Source: RHLJ01 sp965601955
GTDB lineage: Bacteria > Bacteroidota > Rhodothermia > Balneolales > Balneolaceae
DNA: 64,000 bases
Assembly (NCBI GenBank): GCA_965601955.1
Contig: OZ271855.1
Location: forward strand, 434,001-498,000
Direction of reading: 5' to 3'
In this document: positions 1 through 6,756 of the stretch, piece after piece
How positions within the stretch are numbered: position 1 is the first letter of the stretch
Layout of the letters: every line of letters starts with the position of its first letter
Program-made: the position numbers and the translations under genes
The notes under the pieces: model-generated
Database searches by the model: none
What the model was told of the DNA's origin: nothing
What the model saw: only the letters and a program-made list of their open reading frames with translations

Positions 1-207
1 CTGCCTGATATCCCTAATGAAACCGAAGTCATGGAGAATGGGATTGATCTAGGGCAAATGAATGCAAAGCTCCTCCAAAAAATTGAAGAATTAACGCTTT
101 ATATCATCGATCAGAATAAAGAGCTGAAAGCTCAAAAGGGAGAAATAGATATCTTGAAAGATGAGTTGGAGGAGCTGAAAAAGCTACCAAAATCCGGTTC
201 AGATTGA
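1..207 (+). CDS. C-terminal end of a coiled-coil surface protein (partial)
   Basis: The gene begins before the window; 68 codons remain before a TGA stop. The tail has a short segment (LPDIPNETEVMENGIDLGQM) followed by a charged heptad-like helix rich in E, K and L that should form a coiled coil. This ending is familiar from Bacteroidota proteins whose C terminus resembles the tail-fibre or endosialidase chaperone region, where a final coiled coil follows an autoproteolytic or trimerisation domain. The domain itself would lie upstream, so the function of the whole protein cannot be read here. Confidence 0.6.
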   Translation: MPDIPNETEVMENGIDLGQMNAKLLQKIEELTLYIIDQNKELKAQKGEIDILKDELEELKKLPKSGSD

Positions 208-210
208 CAA

Positions 211-246
211 TTTTAAAAAGGGGGTAAGCGATCAAGCCCACCCCCT
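211..246 (-). terminator. Rho-independent terminator of the MarR gene
   Basis: The arms AGGGGGT (219-225) and ACCCCCT (240-246) form a stem. On the minus strand the stem is followed by TTTTTAAAA, so it suits the leftward MarR gene ending at 300 better than the rightward partial gene. Confidence 0.6.
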
Positions 247-299
247 GAGGGATTTATGGAGTTTCATAAATACCGACTAATAACCACCAGCTACGGCTT

Positions 300-749
300 T
301 TATTTTTCTGGATTGCCAACTTTTTTGGCCAGTCGGCCCAACTCCATTAATTCCTCAGAGGAAAGGACTTCAAATTCACTCATGATATGCTCAAGGTGCT
401 TTGGGAAGTATTCGGTAATAAATTTCTCCCCTTTTCCAGATAAAGAAATAATTACCGCCCTGCCGTCTCTTGGATCTTTCTCCTTCTTCACATAGCCCTG
501 CTTTTCAAGGTTATCAATCACCAGGGTAATATTCCCTCCGCTTTTCAGGATTCTAGATCCCAGCTCCTTTTGACTTTGGGGACCGACATGCAACAAAGCT
601 TCCAGTATCCCAAACTGACTGATCGTCAAATTTACACAGGCAAGGCAACGGCTTAACCGGTTATTAATGCTTTCAGAAGCACGAGTCAGCTTTATGAATG
701 CATTCAGGGTATCTACTTCTCTTTTTGGGCCTTGGTACTTAGTGGGCAT
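300..749 (-). CDS. MarR-family transcriptional regulator
   Basis: A 149-residue protein, the usual length for MarR regulators. A winged helix covers about residues 35-110: helix-turn-helix around LTISQFGILEALLHVGPQSQKELGSRI, recognition helix near GGNITLVIDNLEKQGYV, and a wing with the typical DPRDGRAV motif. Long N- and C-terminal helices should form the dimer interface. Such proteins usually repress a neighbouring gene and release DNA on binding a small phenolic ligand or on oxidation; the ligand cannot be read here. No obvious target gene is divergent from it. A dyad cluster directly before its start, overlapping a TAnnTTTG element, suggests it represses itself. It sits alone between a terminator and xth. 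Confidence 0.85.
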   Translation of the reverse strand: MPTKYQGPKREVDTLNAFIKLTRASESINNRLSRCLACVNLTISQFGILEALLHVGPQSQKELGSRILKSGGNITLVIDNLEKQGYVKKEKDPRDGRAVIISLSGKGEKFITEYFPKHLEHIMSEFEVLSSEELMELGRLAKKVGNPEK

Positions 750-752
750 ACG

Positions 753-785
753 TAAACAAATTTTGTTTAATGTTAAACAAACTTA
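753..785 (-). promoter_or_regulatory. MarR promoter -7 element with overlapping operator dyads
   Basis: Three alternating half-sites of TTTGTTTA/TAAACAAA type are packed into 28 bases. TAAACAAA (753-760) pairs with TTTGTTTA (762-769), and TTGTTTAA (763-770) pairs with TTAAACAA (773-780). The minus-strand -7 element TAAGTTTG occupies 778-785. The operator therefore sits across the expected start of transcription, four bases before the start codon, which fits autorepression. Confidence 0.55.
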
Positions 786-805
786 GTCAGACGCTCAACC
801 GTTCG

Positions 806-1573
806 TTATACCTCGTACTGAATGGTAACAGGGGCGTGATCGGAGATATCCCACTTCTTTTCGATGGTAGCATCGATTGCTTTCTCAGCCAGTTCTGGAG
901 AAGCAAAATGATAGTCAATTCTCCAGCCCTTATTTCTCTCTTTAGAAGCGGCCCGGTAACTCCACCAGGAGTACAAATCCTTTTCTCCTGGACGTAGTTT
1001 ACGAAACACATCCACATAACCTTCCTCAATAAAACTACTTACCCAGGCTCTTTCTTCTGGTAGGAATCCAGAGTTTTTATGCTGTTGGCTTGGGTTATGG
1101 ATATCAATCTCCTCATGACAAATATTGAAATCACCACACATCAGAATGGGTTTATTGCTTTCCAGCTGTTCCTTCCCATACGTCATAAAATCTTCCAGGA
1201 ACTTCATTTTCAAATCCTGCCGGATATCTCCAGCACTTCCGCTTGGCACATATACCGAAACCAGGTTGAAATCTTCGAATTCGGTAAGCAATACCCGGGC
1301 CTCACTATCTATCCAGTCCACCCCTATTCCTTCCGAAATCCTGATTGGCTCTTCCCTGCTAAAAATTGCTACTCCGGAATAGCCTTTCTTTTCTGCCAGG
1401 TAATAGGACTGGTGATAGTCTAGTTCTTTTAGCTCTTTCGGAATCTGGTCAATATCTGCTCTTACCTCCTGGAAACAAATAATATCAGGGTCAGATTCGG
1501 AGATCCAGTCAAGTATCCCTTTACGGTGAGCTGCCCGTACCCCGTTGATATTGTATGAGCTGATTTTGAGCAT
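806..1573 (-). CDS. xth: Exodeoxyribonuclease III (AP endonuclease)
   Basis: A 255-residue member of the endonuclease/exonuclease/phosphatase fold, the normal length for ExoIII/ExoA. It cleaves DNA 5' of abasic sites and removes 3' blocking groups in base excision repair in the cytoplasm. Catalytic motifs are visible: the metal-binding Glu at residue 36 in CFQEVRAD, the GDFNI block with its Asp and Asn, the RIDYHFAS segment, and the C-terminal SDHAPV His-Asp pair. It follows tyrS with a one-base overlap (the TAA of tyrS and the ATG of xth share a base), so the two are probably translated from one message. Confidence 0.92.
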   Translation of the reverse strand: MLKISSYNINGVRAAHRKGILDWISESDPDIICFQEVRADIDQIPKELKELDYHQSYYLAEKKGYSGVAIFSREEPIRISEGIGVDWIDSEARVLLTEFEDFNLVSVYVPSGSAGDIRQDLKMKFLEDFMTYGKEQLESNKPILMCGDFNICHEEIDIHNPSQQHKNSGFLPEERAWVSSFIEEGYVDVFRKLRPGEKDLYSWWSYRAASKERNKGWRIDYHFASPELAEKAIDATIEKKWDISDHAPVTIQYEV

Positions 1574-2787
1574 TACACTCCTTTCAGAATGGCATACTTT
1601 CGCTTACCCACCTTGAGAACTTTTTCATCTCCGGCCTCAAGAAGAACCTCCAAACCAAAATCCTGGACTTTTTCATCATCAATGCTTACTCCGCCTTGCT
1701 TAATTAAGCGCTTAGACTCACCATTACTTGAAGAAAACTTGAGCTCTGAAATGATCTCAAGAATACGCTTACCCTCTCCGGCAGCTATCTTAAACTCGGG
1801 AGCATCATCCGGAACCTGCTTATTAATCACTGTTTTTTCAAAATGTTCTCTTGCTGAAGTAGCTGCCGCTTCGCCGTGATAAAGCTTAGTAATGGCATAT
1901 GCTAAATCATGCTTGGCATTACGGGGATCTGATTCTGCTTTGGCTTTCAGCACCGGCAAATCATCCACCGAAACATCAGTAACCAATTCGAAATAGGTGT
2001 AGATCAAATCATCAGGAATAGATAGGGACTTCCCATACATATCATTTGGCGATTCATCGATCCCTATATAGTTATCATAGGATTTGGACATCTTCGCGGA
2101 ACCGTCTGTCCCTACAAGTAGTGGCATCATCAGGCAAATCTGTGGCTCAATCCCACTATCTTTTTGAAGCTGGCGACCAACCAGTAAATTGAACTTTTGA
2201 TCGGTACCACCGAGCTCCACATCGTTCTCCAGGTGCACAGAATCCTGCCCCTGGGCCAATGGATAGAGAAACTCGTGGAGAGAAATGGGCTCGTTATTCT
2301 GAAATCTCTTTGAGAAATCGTCTCGTTCAATCATCCGGGCAACGGTAGTTTTTGAGCTTAGACGAATCACATCAATAAAGCTCATGGATCCTAGCCAATC
2401 GTTGTTATTTACGATGGAAAGTCGGTCTGTATCTAAAATCTTTTTCGCCTGATCGATATATGATTGAGCATTTTCCATCACTTCTTCTTCAGTAAGTGGA
2501 GGGCGGGTTGAGTTTTGTCCGGTTGGGTCTCCGATCATAGCTGTAAAGCCACCAATAATCAGCACAGCCTCATGCCCCAGGTCCTGGAACTGGCGCATTT
2601 TTCGAAGCACTACCGAATGACCAAGATGCAAGTCAGGACGGGTTGGATCTACTCCCAGTTTAATTTTGAGAGGCTTATCCTTCTTATGAGATCTTTCTAG
2701 TTTTTCCTTTAACTCGTTTAAAGGAACAATTTCTGTAGTTCCTCTTTGAATGATTTTGAGCTGCTCATCTACGGGCAAAAACGACAT
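1573..2787 (-). CDS. tyrS: Tyrosyl-tRNA synthetase
   Basis: A 404-residue class I aminoacyl-tRNA synthetase that charges tRNA-Tyr. The ATP-binding HIGH motif appears as HLGH (54-57) and the KMSKS loop is intact at 232-236; VDPTRPDLHLGH is the form found in the TyrZ-like (TyrS2) subgroup. An S4 RNA-binding domain makes up the last 65 or so residues (KRLIKQGGVSIDDEKV). It lies directly after the CvpA gene in reading order, with no gap, and overlaps xth downstream, so cvpA-tyrS-xth is probably one operon. Confidence 0.95.
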   Translation of the reverse strand: MSFLPVDEQLKIIQRGTTEIVPLNELKEKLERSHKKDKPLKIKLGVDPTRPDLHLGHSVVLRKMRQFQDLGHEAVLIIGGFTAMIGDPTGQNSTRPPLTEEEVMENAQSYIDQAKKILDTDRLSIVNNNDWLGSMSFIDVIRLSSKTTVARMIERDDFSKRFQNNEPISLHEFLYPLAQGQDSVHLENDVELGGTDQKFNLLVGRQLQKDSGIEPQICLMMPLLVGTDGSAKMSKSYDNYIGIDESPNDMYGKSLSIPDDLIYTYFELVTDVSVDDLPVLKAKAESDPRNAKHDLAYAITKLYHGEAAATSAREHFEKTVINKQVPDDAPEFKIAAGEGKRILEIISELKFSSSNGESKRLIKQGGVSIDDEKVQDFGLEVLLEAGDEKVLKVGKRKYAILKGV

Positions 2788-3369
2788 TTAATTATCGGAT
2801 GTATCTTCGTTGTTGTTTAAAAAAGGCAGGTTCTCTACCGGGTTGTACTTGCTTAAATTCTCTTTCACCGTTTCTGTATACCCTTCTGCACCAGGATAGA
2901 TAACGGCTACGACTTCATAAGTCCAGGGACCTAAATAGATAATGTATGGGTACAGGATAGAGGAATCCCGTACTTCTTCTTTGGGAATATTGAAACCCGC
3001 CAGCAATAAAAGGATGGTACTTACTATAATCCCACTTTTTAAGATTCCAAAAATTGCCCCCAAACCTCTGTTTATAGTGCTGAGTTTGGCTGCCTTCAGA
3101 AGTTCTTTCGTTAAATAGGCAATAATCGCTACTACTGTAAGGGTACCCAGGAAAAGAAGTGCCGCAGAAAGAAACGGGATATAAGCTGCAGCGGAATCTT
3201 CAAAAAATGGAGCGATGATGATACTCAGCGCGTCCATGTATTTAAAGGTCAGGAAAACGGCGAGAGTTATGCCAACAATATTCAGGATCTCTTTAACTAT
3301 TCCGTTAACTGCTCCTTTGTATGCAAAGTACAATAACGGAACGGCTATAATGAGATCCAGAATATCCAT
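2788..3369 (-). CDS. cvpA: CvpA-family membrane protein
   Basis: A 193-residue protein with four hydrophobic segments (about 3-28, 30-50, 65-90 and 105-125) and the pattern DIxxxVxxxYxAxKGxxxG at the N terminus that marks the CvpA / colicin V production family. The family sits in the inner membrane; its role is poorly defined (linked to envelope stress and colicin V export in E. coli). It ends immediately before tyrS and begins two bases after the yqeY stop, so it belongs to a compact leftward operon. The C-terminal 60 residues are soluble and acidic. Confidence 0.8.
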   Translation of the reverse strand: MDILDLIIAVPLLYFAYKGAVNGIVKEILNIVGITLAVFLTFKYMDALSIIIAPFFEDSAAAYIPFLSAALLFLGTLTVVAIIAYLTKELLKAAKLSTINRGLGAIFGILKSGIIVSTILLLLAGFNIPKEEVRDSSILYPYIIYLGPWTYEVVAVIYPGAEGYTETVKENLSKYNPVENLPFLNNNEDTSDN

Positions 3370-3370
3370 A

Positions 3371-3829
3371 TTAGCCTGCTAATTCCTCTCTCACTATGCG
3401 GCTTACCAGGCTACCATCGGCTTTTCCTTTGAGCTGCCCCATAACAGGGCCCATTACTTTGCCCATATCTTGAGGTCCCGATGCGCCCATAACTGAGATT
3501 TTCTCCTTTACAACCGCCCGGACATCATCTTCGCTCATCATTTCAGGGAGATATGCCTCTATGATCCCAAGCTCCAGCTTTTCATTATCAGCGAGATCGT
3601 TTCTTCCGCCTTCTTCAAACTGAGCGATGGATTCTTTTCGCTGTTTAGCTGCTTTGGTTAAAACTTGAAGAGCTTGCTCATCAGACAGTTCGGCCTCTCC
3701 TCCCTGTCTTTCTGAAATCTCTTTTTCCATAAGCTTAGCCTTAATCGACCGGAGAACTCTGAGACGGTCCTGGTCTTTGGCTTTCATTGCTTCTTTTAAA
3801 TCTGAGAAAATTTGGTCCTTAATTGACAT
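3371..3829 (-). CDS. yqeY: GatB/YqeY domain protein
   Basis: A 152-residue protein of usual YqeY length. It has a helical N-terminal part (MKAKDQDRLRVLRSIKAKLMEKEIS) and a C-terminal part with the GPQDMGKVMGPVMGQLKGKADGSLVSRIV signature that resembles the tail domain of GatB, which contacts tRNA in the amidotransferase. The standalone family has no settled function; it may bind tRNA. It heads the yqeY-cvpA-tyrS-xth run. A terminator for the ribosomal operon lies just upstream, so it likely has its own promoter; TACTTTTC near 3850 is a possible imperfect -7 element. Confidence 0.85.
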   Translation of the reverse strand: MSIKDQIFSDLKEAMKAKDQDRLRVLRSIKAKLMEKEISERQGGEAELSDEQALQVLTKAAKQRKESIAQFEEGGRNDLADNEKLELGIIEAYLPEMMSEDDVRAVVKEKISVMGASGPQDMGKVMGPVMGQLKGKADGSLVSRIVREELAG

Positions 3830-3856
3830 GCTAAATCCTAATTAGGTGAAAAGTAA

Positions 3857-3895
3857 GCAAAAAAAAAGGTTACGCAATCAGCTTGCATAACCTTT
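3857..3895 (-). terminator. Terminator of the rpmB-rpmG-DUF4295 operon
   Basis: Arms AAAGGTTA-C-GCAA (3865-3877) and TTGC-A-TAACCTTT (3883-3895) form a 12-pair stem with one mismatch and a 5-base loop. On the minus strand it is followed by a run of nine T. It lies 20 bases after the DUF4295 stop codon. Confidence 0.85.
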
Positions 3896-3914
3896 AATTC
3901 CTTTGTGGTTCTTA

Positions 3915-4085
3915 TCAAGCCTTATTCTTCTGAATAAAATCTTTAACCTTATCCTGGTCAACCATTGCTTCACGATATGAATACTTACCGCTATCATTTT
4001 TGGTTGAGATAATCACTTTAGCCATCCTTCTTTGAGAGGCTCTCGCTTGTAATGCTTCTGAACCGAATACTTGTTTCTTAGCCAT
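3915..4085 (-). CDS. DUF4295 family small ribosome-associated protein
   Basis: A 56-residue basic protein starting MAKKQVFGSEALQ and ending in DFIQKNKA. The pattern MAKKxV...KVIISTKNDSGKYSYREAMV matches the DUF4295 family, which in Bacteroidota is nearly always encoded directly after rpmG. I recall this family being reported as a Bacteroidota ribosomal protein (bL38), but I am not certain of that. It is the last gene before the operon terminator, nine bases after rpmG. Its position behind rpmB and rpmG supports a ribosomal role. Confidence 0.8.
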   Translation of the reverse strand: MAKKQVFGSEALQARASQRRMAKVIISTKNDSGKYSYREAMVDQDKVKDFIQKNKA

Positions 4086-4094
4086 TGCTCAACC

Positions 4095-4259
4095 TTATTT
4101 GATTTCTTTATGAACGGTGTGTTTACGAAGAACAGGATTATATTTTTTGAGCTCCATACGCTCAGTGTGCGTTCTTCTGTTTTTTGTAGTTACATATCGA
4201 GAAGAACCTGGCTTCTCGGTGCATTCTAAAATAACTTGAACTCTATTGCCTTTAGCCAT
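4095..4259 (-). CDS. rpmG: 50S ribosomal protein L33
   Basis: A 54-residue protein, MAKGNRVQVILECTEKPGSS through KKYNPVLRKHTVHKEIK, a full match to bL33. Only one Cys is present and the paired CxxC zinc ligands are absent, so this is the zinc-independent form. It lies four bases after rpmB and nine before the DUF4295 gene, in one transcript. Confidence 0.93.
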   Translation of the reverse strand: MAKGNRVQVILECTEKPGSSRYVTTKNRRTHTERMELKKYNPVLRKHTVHKEIK

Positions 4260-4263
4260 TTAC

Positions 4264-4509
4264 TTATACCTTTTTTAGCAGGGTTCCTTTACGACGAGCA
4301 TCTTTAAGCACTTCAGTAATCCCTTTCTTATTGATGGTTCTAAGCGTCTTTGCAGATACTTTTAGTGTGATCCATCGGTCTTCTTCAGGAATATAAAATC
4401 GTCGTTTTTGTAAATTCAGATGAAAGCGATGCTTCGTCTTATTATTCGACTTGGAAGAACGGTAACCGTTCATCGCCTTTCTTCCGGTAATATCGTCTCT
4501 TCGCGACAT
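4264..4509 (-). CDS. rpmB: 50S ribosomal protein L28
   Basis: An 81-residue protein with the bL28 core SNNKTKHRFHLNLQKRRFYIPEEDRWITLKV and the ending RTINKKGITEVL. The usual CDLTGK opening is replaced by DDITGRK, so the zinc ligands are missing here too. The reading frame stays open 81 bases further upstream, but a TTG-N20-TATCTTTG promoter lies inside that extension and bL28 starts with MSR, so the ATG at 4509 is chosen. First gene of the rpmB-rpmG-DUF4295 operon, divergent from gyrB. Confidence 0.93.
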   Translation of the reverse strand: MSRRDDITGRKAMNGYRSSKSNNKTKHRFHLNLQKRRFYIPEEDRWITLKVSAKTLRTINKKGITEVLKDARRKGTLLKKV

Positions 4510-4544
4510 TGATCTTCTGATTATTTCGATTTTGAGATAGACTC

Positions 4545-4575
4545 CAAAGATAGGGGTATCGTTTTCAAAATACAA
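4545..4575 (-). promoter_or_regulatory. Bacteroidota-type promoter of rpmB
   Basis: On the minus strand TTG (4575-4573) is followed after exactly 20 bases by TATCTTTG (4552-4545), a full match to TAnnTTTG. Transcription would start near 4538, about 30 bases before the rpmB ATG. Confidence 0.7.
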
Positions 4576-4609
4576 TGTCCCTGCCTTCAAAAATTCTATA
4601 AAAAGTTAG

Positions 4610-4637
4610 TTTTCCACGAAAAATGAAATTATCCACA
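4610..4637. other. Pair of DnaA-box-like sites upstream of gyrB
   Basis: TTATCCACA (4629-4637) is a perfect consensus DnaA box, and TTTTCCACG (4610-4618) is one base off TTWTNCACA. Both lie in the roughly 280-base space between the divergent rpmB and gyrB genes. Two boxes could serve regulation of gyrB by DnaA; they are too few to call an origin. The rest of the gap is pyrimidine-rich with no clear hairpin. Confidence 0.4.
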
Positions 4638-4789
4638 TTAGAAACAGGCTTTGAACTCGCTCAAATTTTCCCGCTAACCCCCGATCTCACTTTTTTTCGA
4701 TATTAACCCTGCCTTTTTTTGTTTTTGCCCCTAATAGCTCTATTTTCCGGCGTTAAAAAACTCATCTAACTTAGCTATTACCCATATTT

Positions 4790-6727
4790 ATGGCGAAACA
4801 ACAAAATTCCGACTACAAGGCGTCCAATATACAAGTTTTAGAGGGCCTTGAAGCGGTAAGAAAGCGCCCGGCCATGTACATCGGAGATACCGGGCAGCGG
4901 GGACTCCATCACCTCATTAACGAGGTAGTTGATAATTCCATTGATGAAGCCCTGGCAGGACATTGTGATCACATTATAGTACAGATTAACAAAGACGGCT
5001 CCATGACCATTGAAGATAATGGTCGGGGAATACCTGTAGACAAACATCCTAAGCTTGGGTTGCCGGCCGTGGAGGTTGTACTCACCAAGCTTCATGCGGG
5101 AGGAAAGTTTGATAAGGACACTTATAAAGTCTCCGGGGGTCTTCACGGGGTAGGGGTTAGCTGCGTGAATGCTTTATCTACTGTTTTTACAGCAGAAATT
5201 CATCGAGGCGGAAAGATTCACACGATGAGCTTTGAAAGAGGAATTACTAAAAACTCTTTGAAAACAGAAGGGAAAACGGATCGAACAGGAACCATCATTA
5301 CCTTCCTTCCGGACCCAACAGTTTTTACTCAAACAGTTGAATTTAAATTCAACATCATTGCCGAGAGAATGAGGGAACTGGCTTTCCTTAACCCGGAAGT
5401 TACTATCGAGCTTATTGACGAGCGCGAGGAAGACGAAGAGCTCGGCAAAGAAGTGTACCATTATGAAGGAGGAGTAAAAGACTTTGTTCAGTACCTGGAT
5501 GCTTCTAGAGACACTTCTATGCCTACTCCTATATATATAAAAGGAGAAGTTGAAGGAGTTCCTGTTGAGCTGGCAATGCAATACAACAGCTCTTATTCTG
5601 AAAATGTGCATTCGTATGTGAACAACATCAATACCCGCGAAGGTGGTACCCACGTTTCCGGATTTAGACGAGCACTTACCCGATCGCTCAAAAATTATGC
5701 GGACAAGAATAACCTCATCAAGTCGAATAGCAAGGTGAGTATTTCCGGAGAGGATTTCAGGGAGGGTTTAACTGCTGTACTGAGTGTGAAGGTTGCCGAA
5801 CCACAATTTGAAGGTCAGACCAAAACAAAACTAGGTAACTCAGAAGTTCAAAGTGCTGTTGAAATTACGGTTTACGATCAGCTGAACGAATACCTGGAGC
5901 AAAATCCAAAGATTGCTAAAAAGGTTATCGAGAAAGTGGTACTTGCCGCTGAGGCCCGGGAAGCCGCGAGAAAAGCCAAGCAATTGGTTCAGCGTAAAAG
6001 TGTAATGAGTGGCGGTGGTCTTCCTGGTAAACTAGCCGATTGCTCCATCAAAGACCCGGAACATTGCGAAATATACCTGGTGGAGGGTGACTCTGCGGGT
6101 GGTTCAGCAAAAATGGGCCGGAATCGAAGCTTCCAGGCTATTCTTCCACTTCGTGGTAAGATTTTGAATGTGGAGAAGGCAAAGATCAACAAGATCCTGG
6201 AAAACAAAGAAATCCAGGCAATGATCACTGCATTTGGTTCTGGTATCGGCCACAGTGAAGAAGAGTTTGAGCTGGAGAAACTTCGATATCACAAAATCAT
6301 CATCATGACAGATGCCGATATTGATGGATCTCATATTCGTACGCTGCTCCTTACTTTCTTCTATAGATATATGAGACCACTTATCGAAAGCGGGTATGTA
6401 TATATCGCAACTCCCCCGCTTTATAGAGTTACAGCGGGAAAAAATATCGAATACGCCTGGGATGATGACACCAGGGATAAGCTTATTAAAGAGTTTAAAA
6501 AGGGTAAGAGAAAATTTGATGTATCAAGGTATAAAGGTCTGGGTGAGATGAACCCGGAACAGCTATGGGAAACCACGATGGATCCTGAGACCCGAACATT
6601 GCAGCAGGTTTCGATTGAAAGTGCTGCTGGTGCTGATAAAATGTTTTCCATGTTAATGGGAGATGATGTGGCGCCTCGAAGGGAATTCATCGAACGGAAT
6701 GCCAAGTACGCAAAACTTGATATCTAA
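4790..6727 (+). CDS. gyrB: DNA gyrase subunit B
   Basis: A 645-residue type IIA topoisomerase subunit that uses ATP to drive negative supercoiling with GyrA. The GHKL ATPase opens with EGLEAVRKRPAMYIGDT; the N box EVVDNSIDEA, the G1 box DNGRGIP and GGLHGVG follow. The transducer covers about residues 220-395, and the TOPRIM domain carries EGDSAGGSA and the metal-binding DADIDGSHI. The C-terminal KGLGEMNPEQLWETTMDP is typical. Length is that of the short GyrB without the enterobacterial insertion. gyrA follows 29 bases later, so the two should be co-transcribed. Confidence 0.97.
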   Translation: MAKQQNSDYKASNIQVLEGLEAVRKRPAMYIGDTGQRGLHHLINEVVDNSIDEALAGHCDHIIVQINKDGSMTIEDNGRGIPVDKHPKLGLPAVEVVLTKLHAGGKFDKDTYKVSGGLHGVGVSCVNALSTVFTAEIHRGGKIHTMSFERGITKNSLKTEGKTDRTGTIITFLPDPTVFTQTVEFKFNIIAERMRELAFLNPEVTIELIDEREEDEELGKEVYHYEGGVKDFVQYLDASRDTSMPTPIYIKGEVEGVPVELAMQYNSSYSENVHSYVNNINTREGGTHVSGFRRALTRSLKNYADKNNLIKSNSKVSISGEDFREGLTAVLSVKVAEPQFEGQTKTKLGNSEVQSAVEITVYDQLNEYLEQNPKIAKKVIEKVVLAAEAREAARKAKQLVQRKSVMSGGGLPGKLADCSIKDPEHCEIYLVEGDSAGGSAKMGRNRSFQAILPLRGKILNVEKAKINKILENKEIQAMITAFGSGIGHSEEEFELEKLRYHKIIIMTDADIDGSHIRTLLLTFFYRYMRPLIESGYVYIATPPLYRVTAGKNIEYAWDDDTRDKLIKEFKKGKRKFDVSRYKGLGEMNPEQLWETTMDPETRTLQQVSIESAAGADKMFSMLMGDDVAPRREFIERNAKYAKLDI

Positions 6728-6756
6728 CAACACCTCATTTTTTAGAAATTTAATTC

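Noticed and set aside
4590..4789. Intergenic space before gyrB as the replication origin
   Set aside because: Only one perfect and one near DnaA box are present and no clear A/T-rich unwinding run; kept as a feature but the 39.1 kb cluster is much stronger. Divergent, co-directional gyrB and rpmB operons leave it as a fallback.
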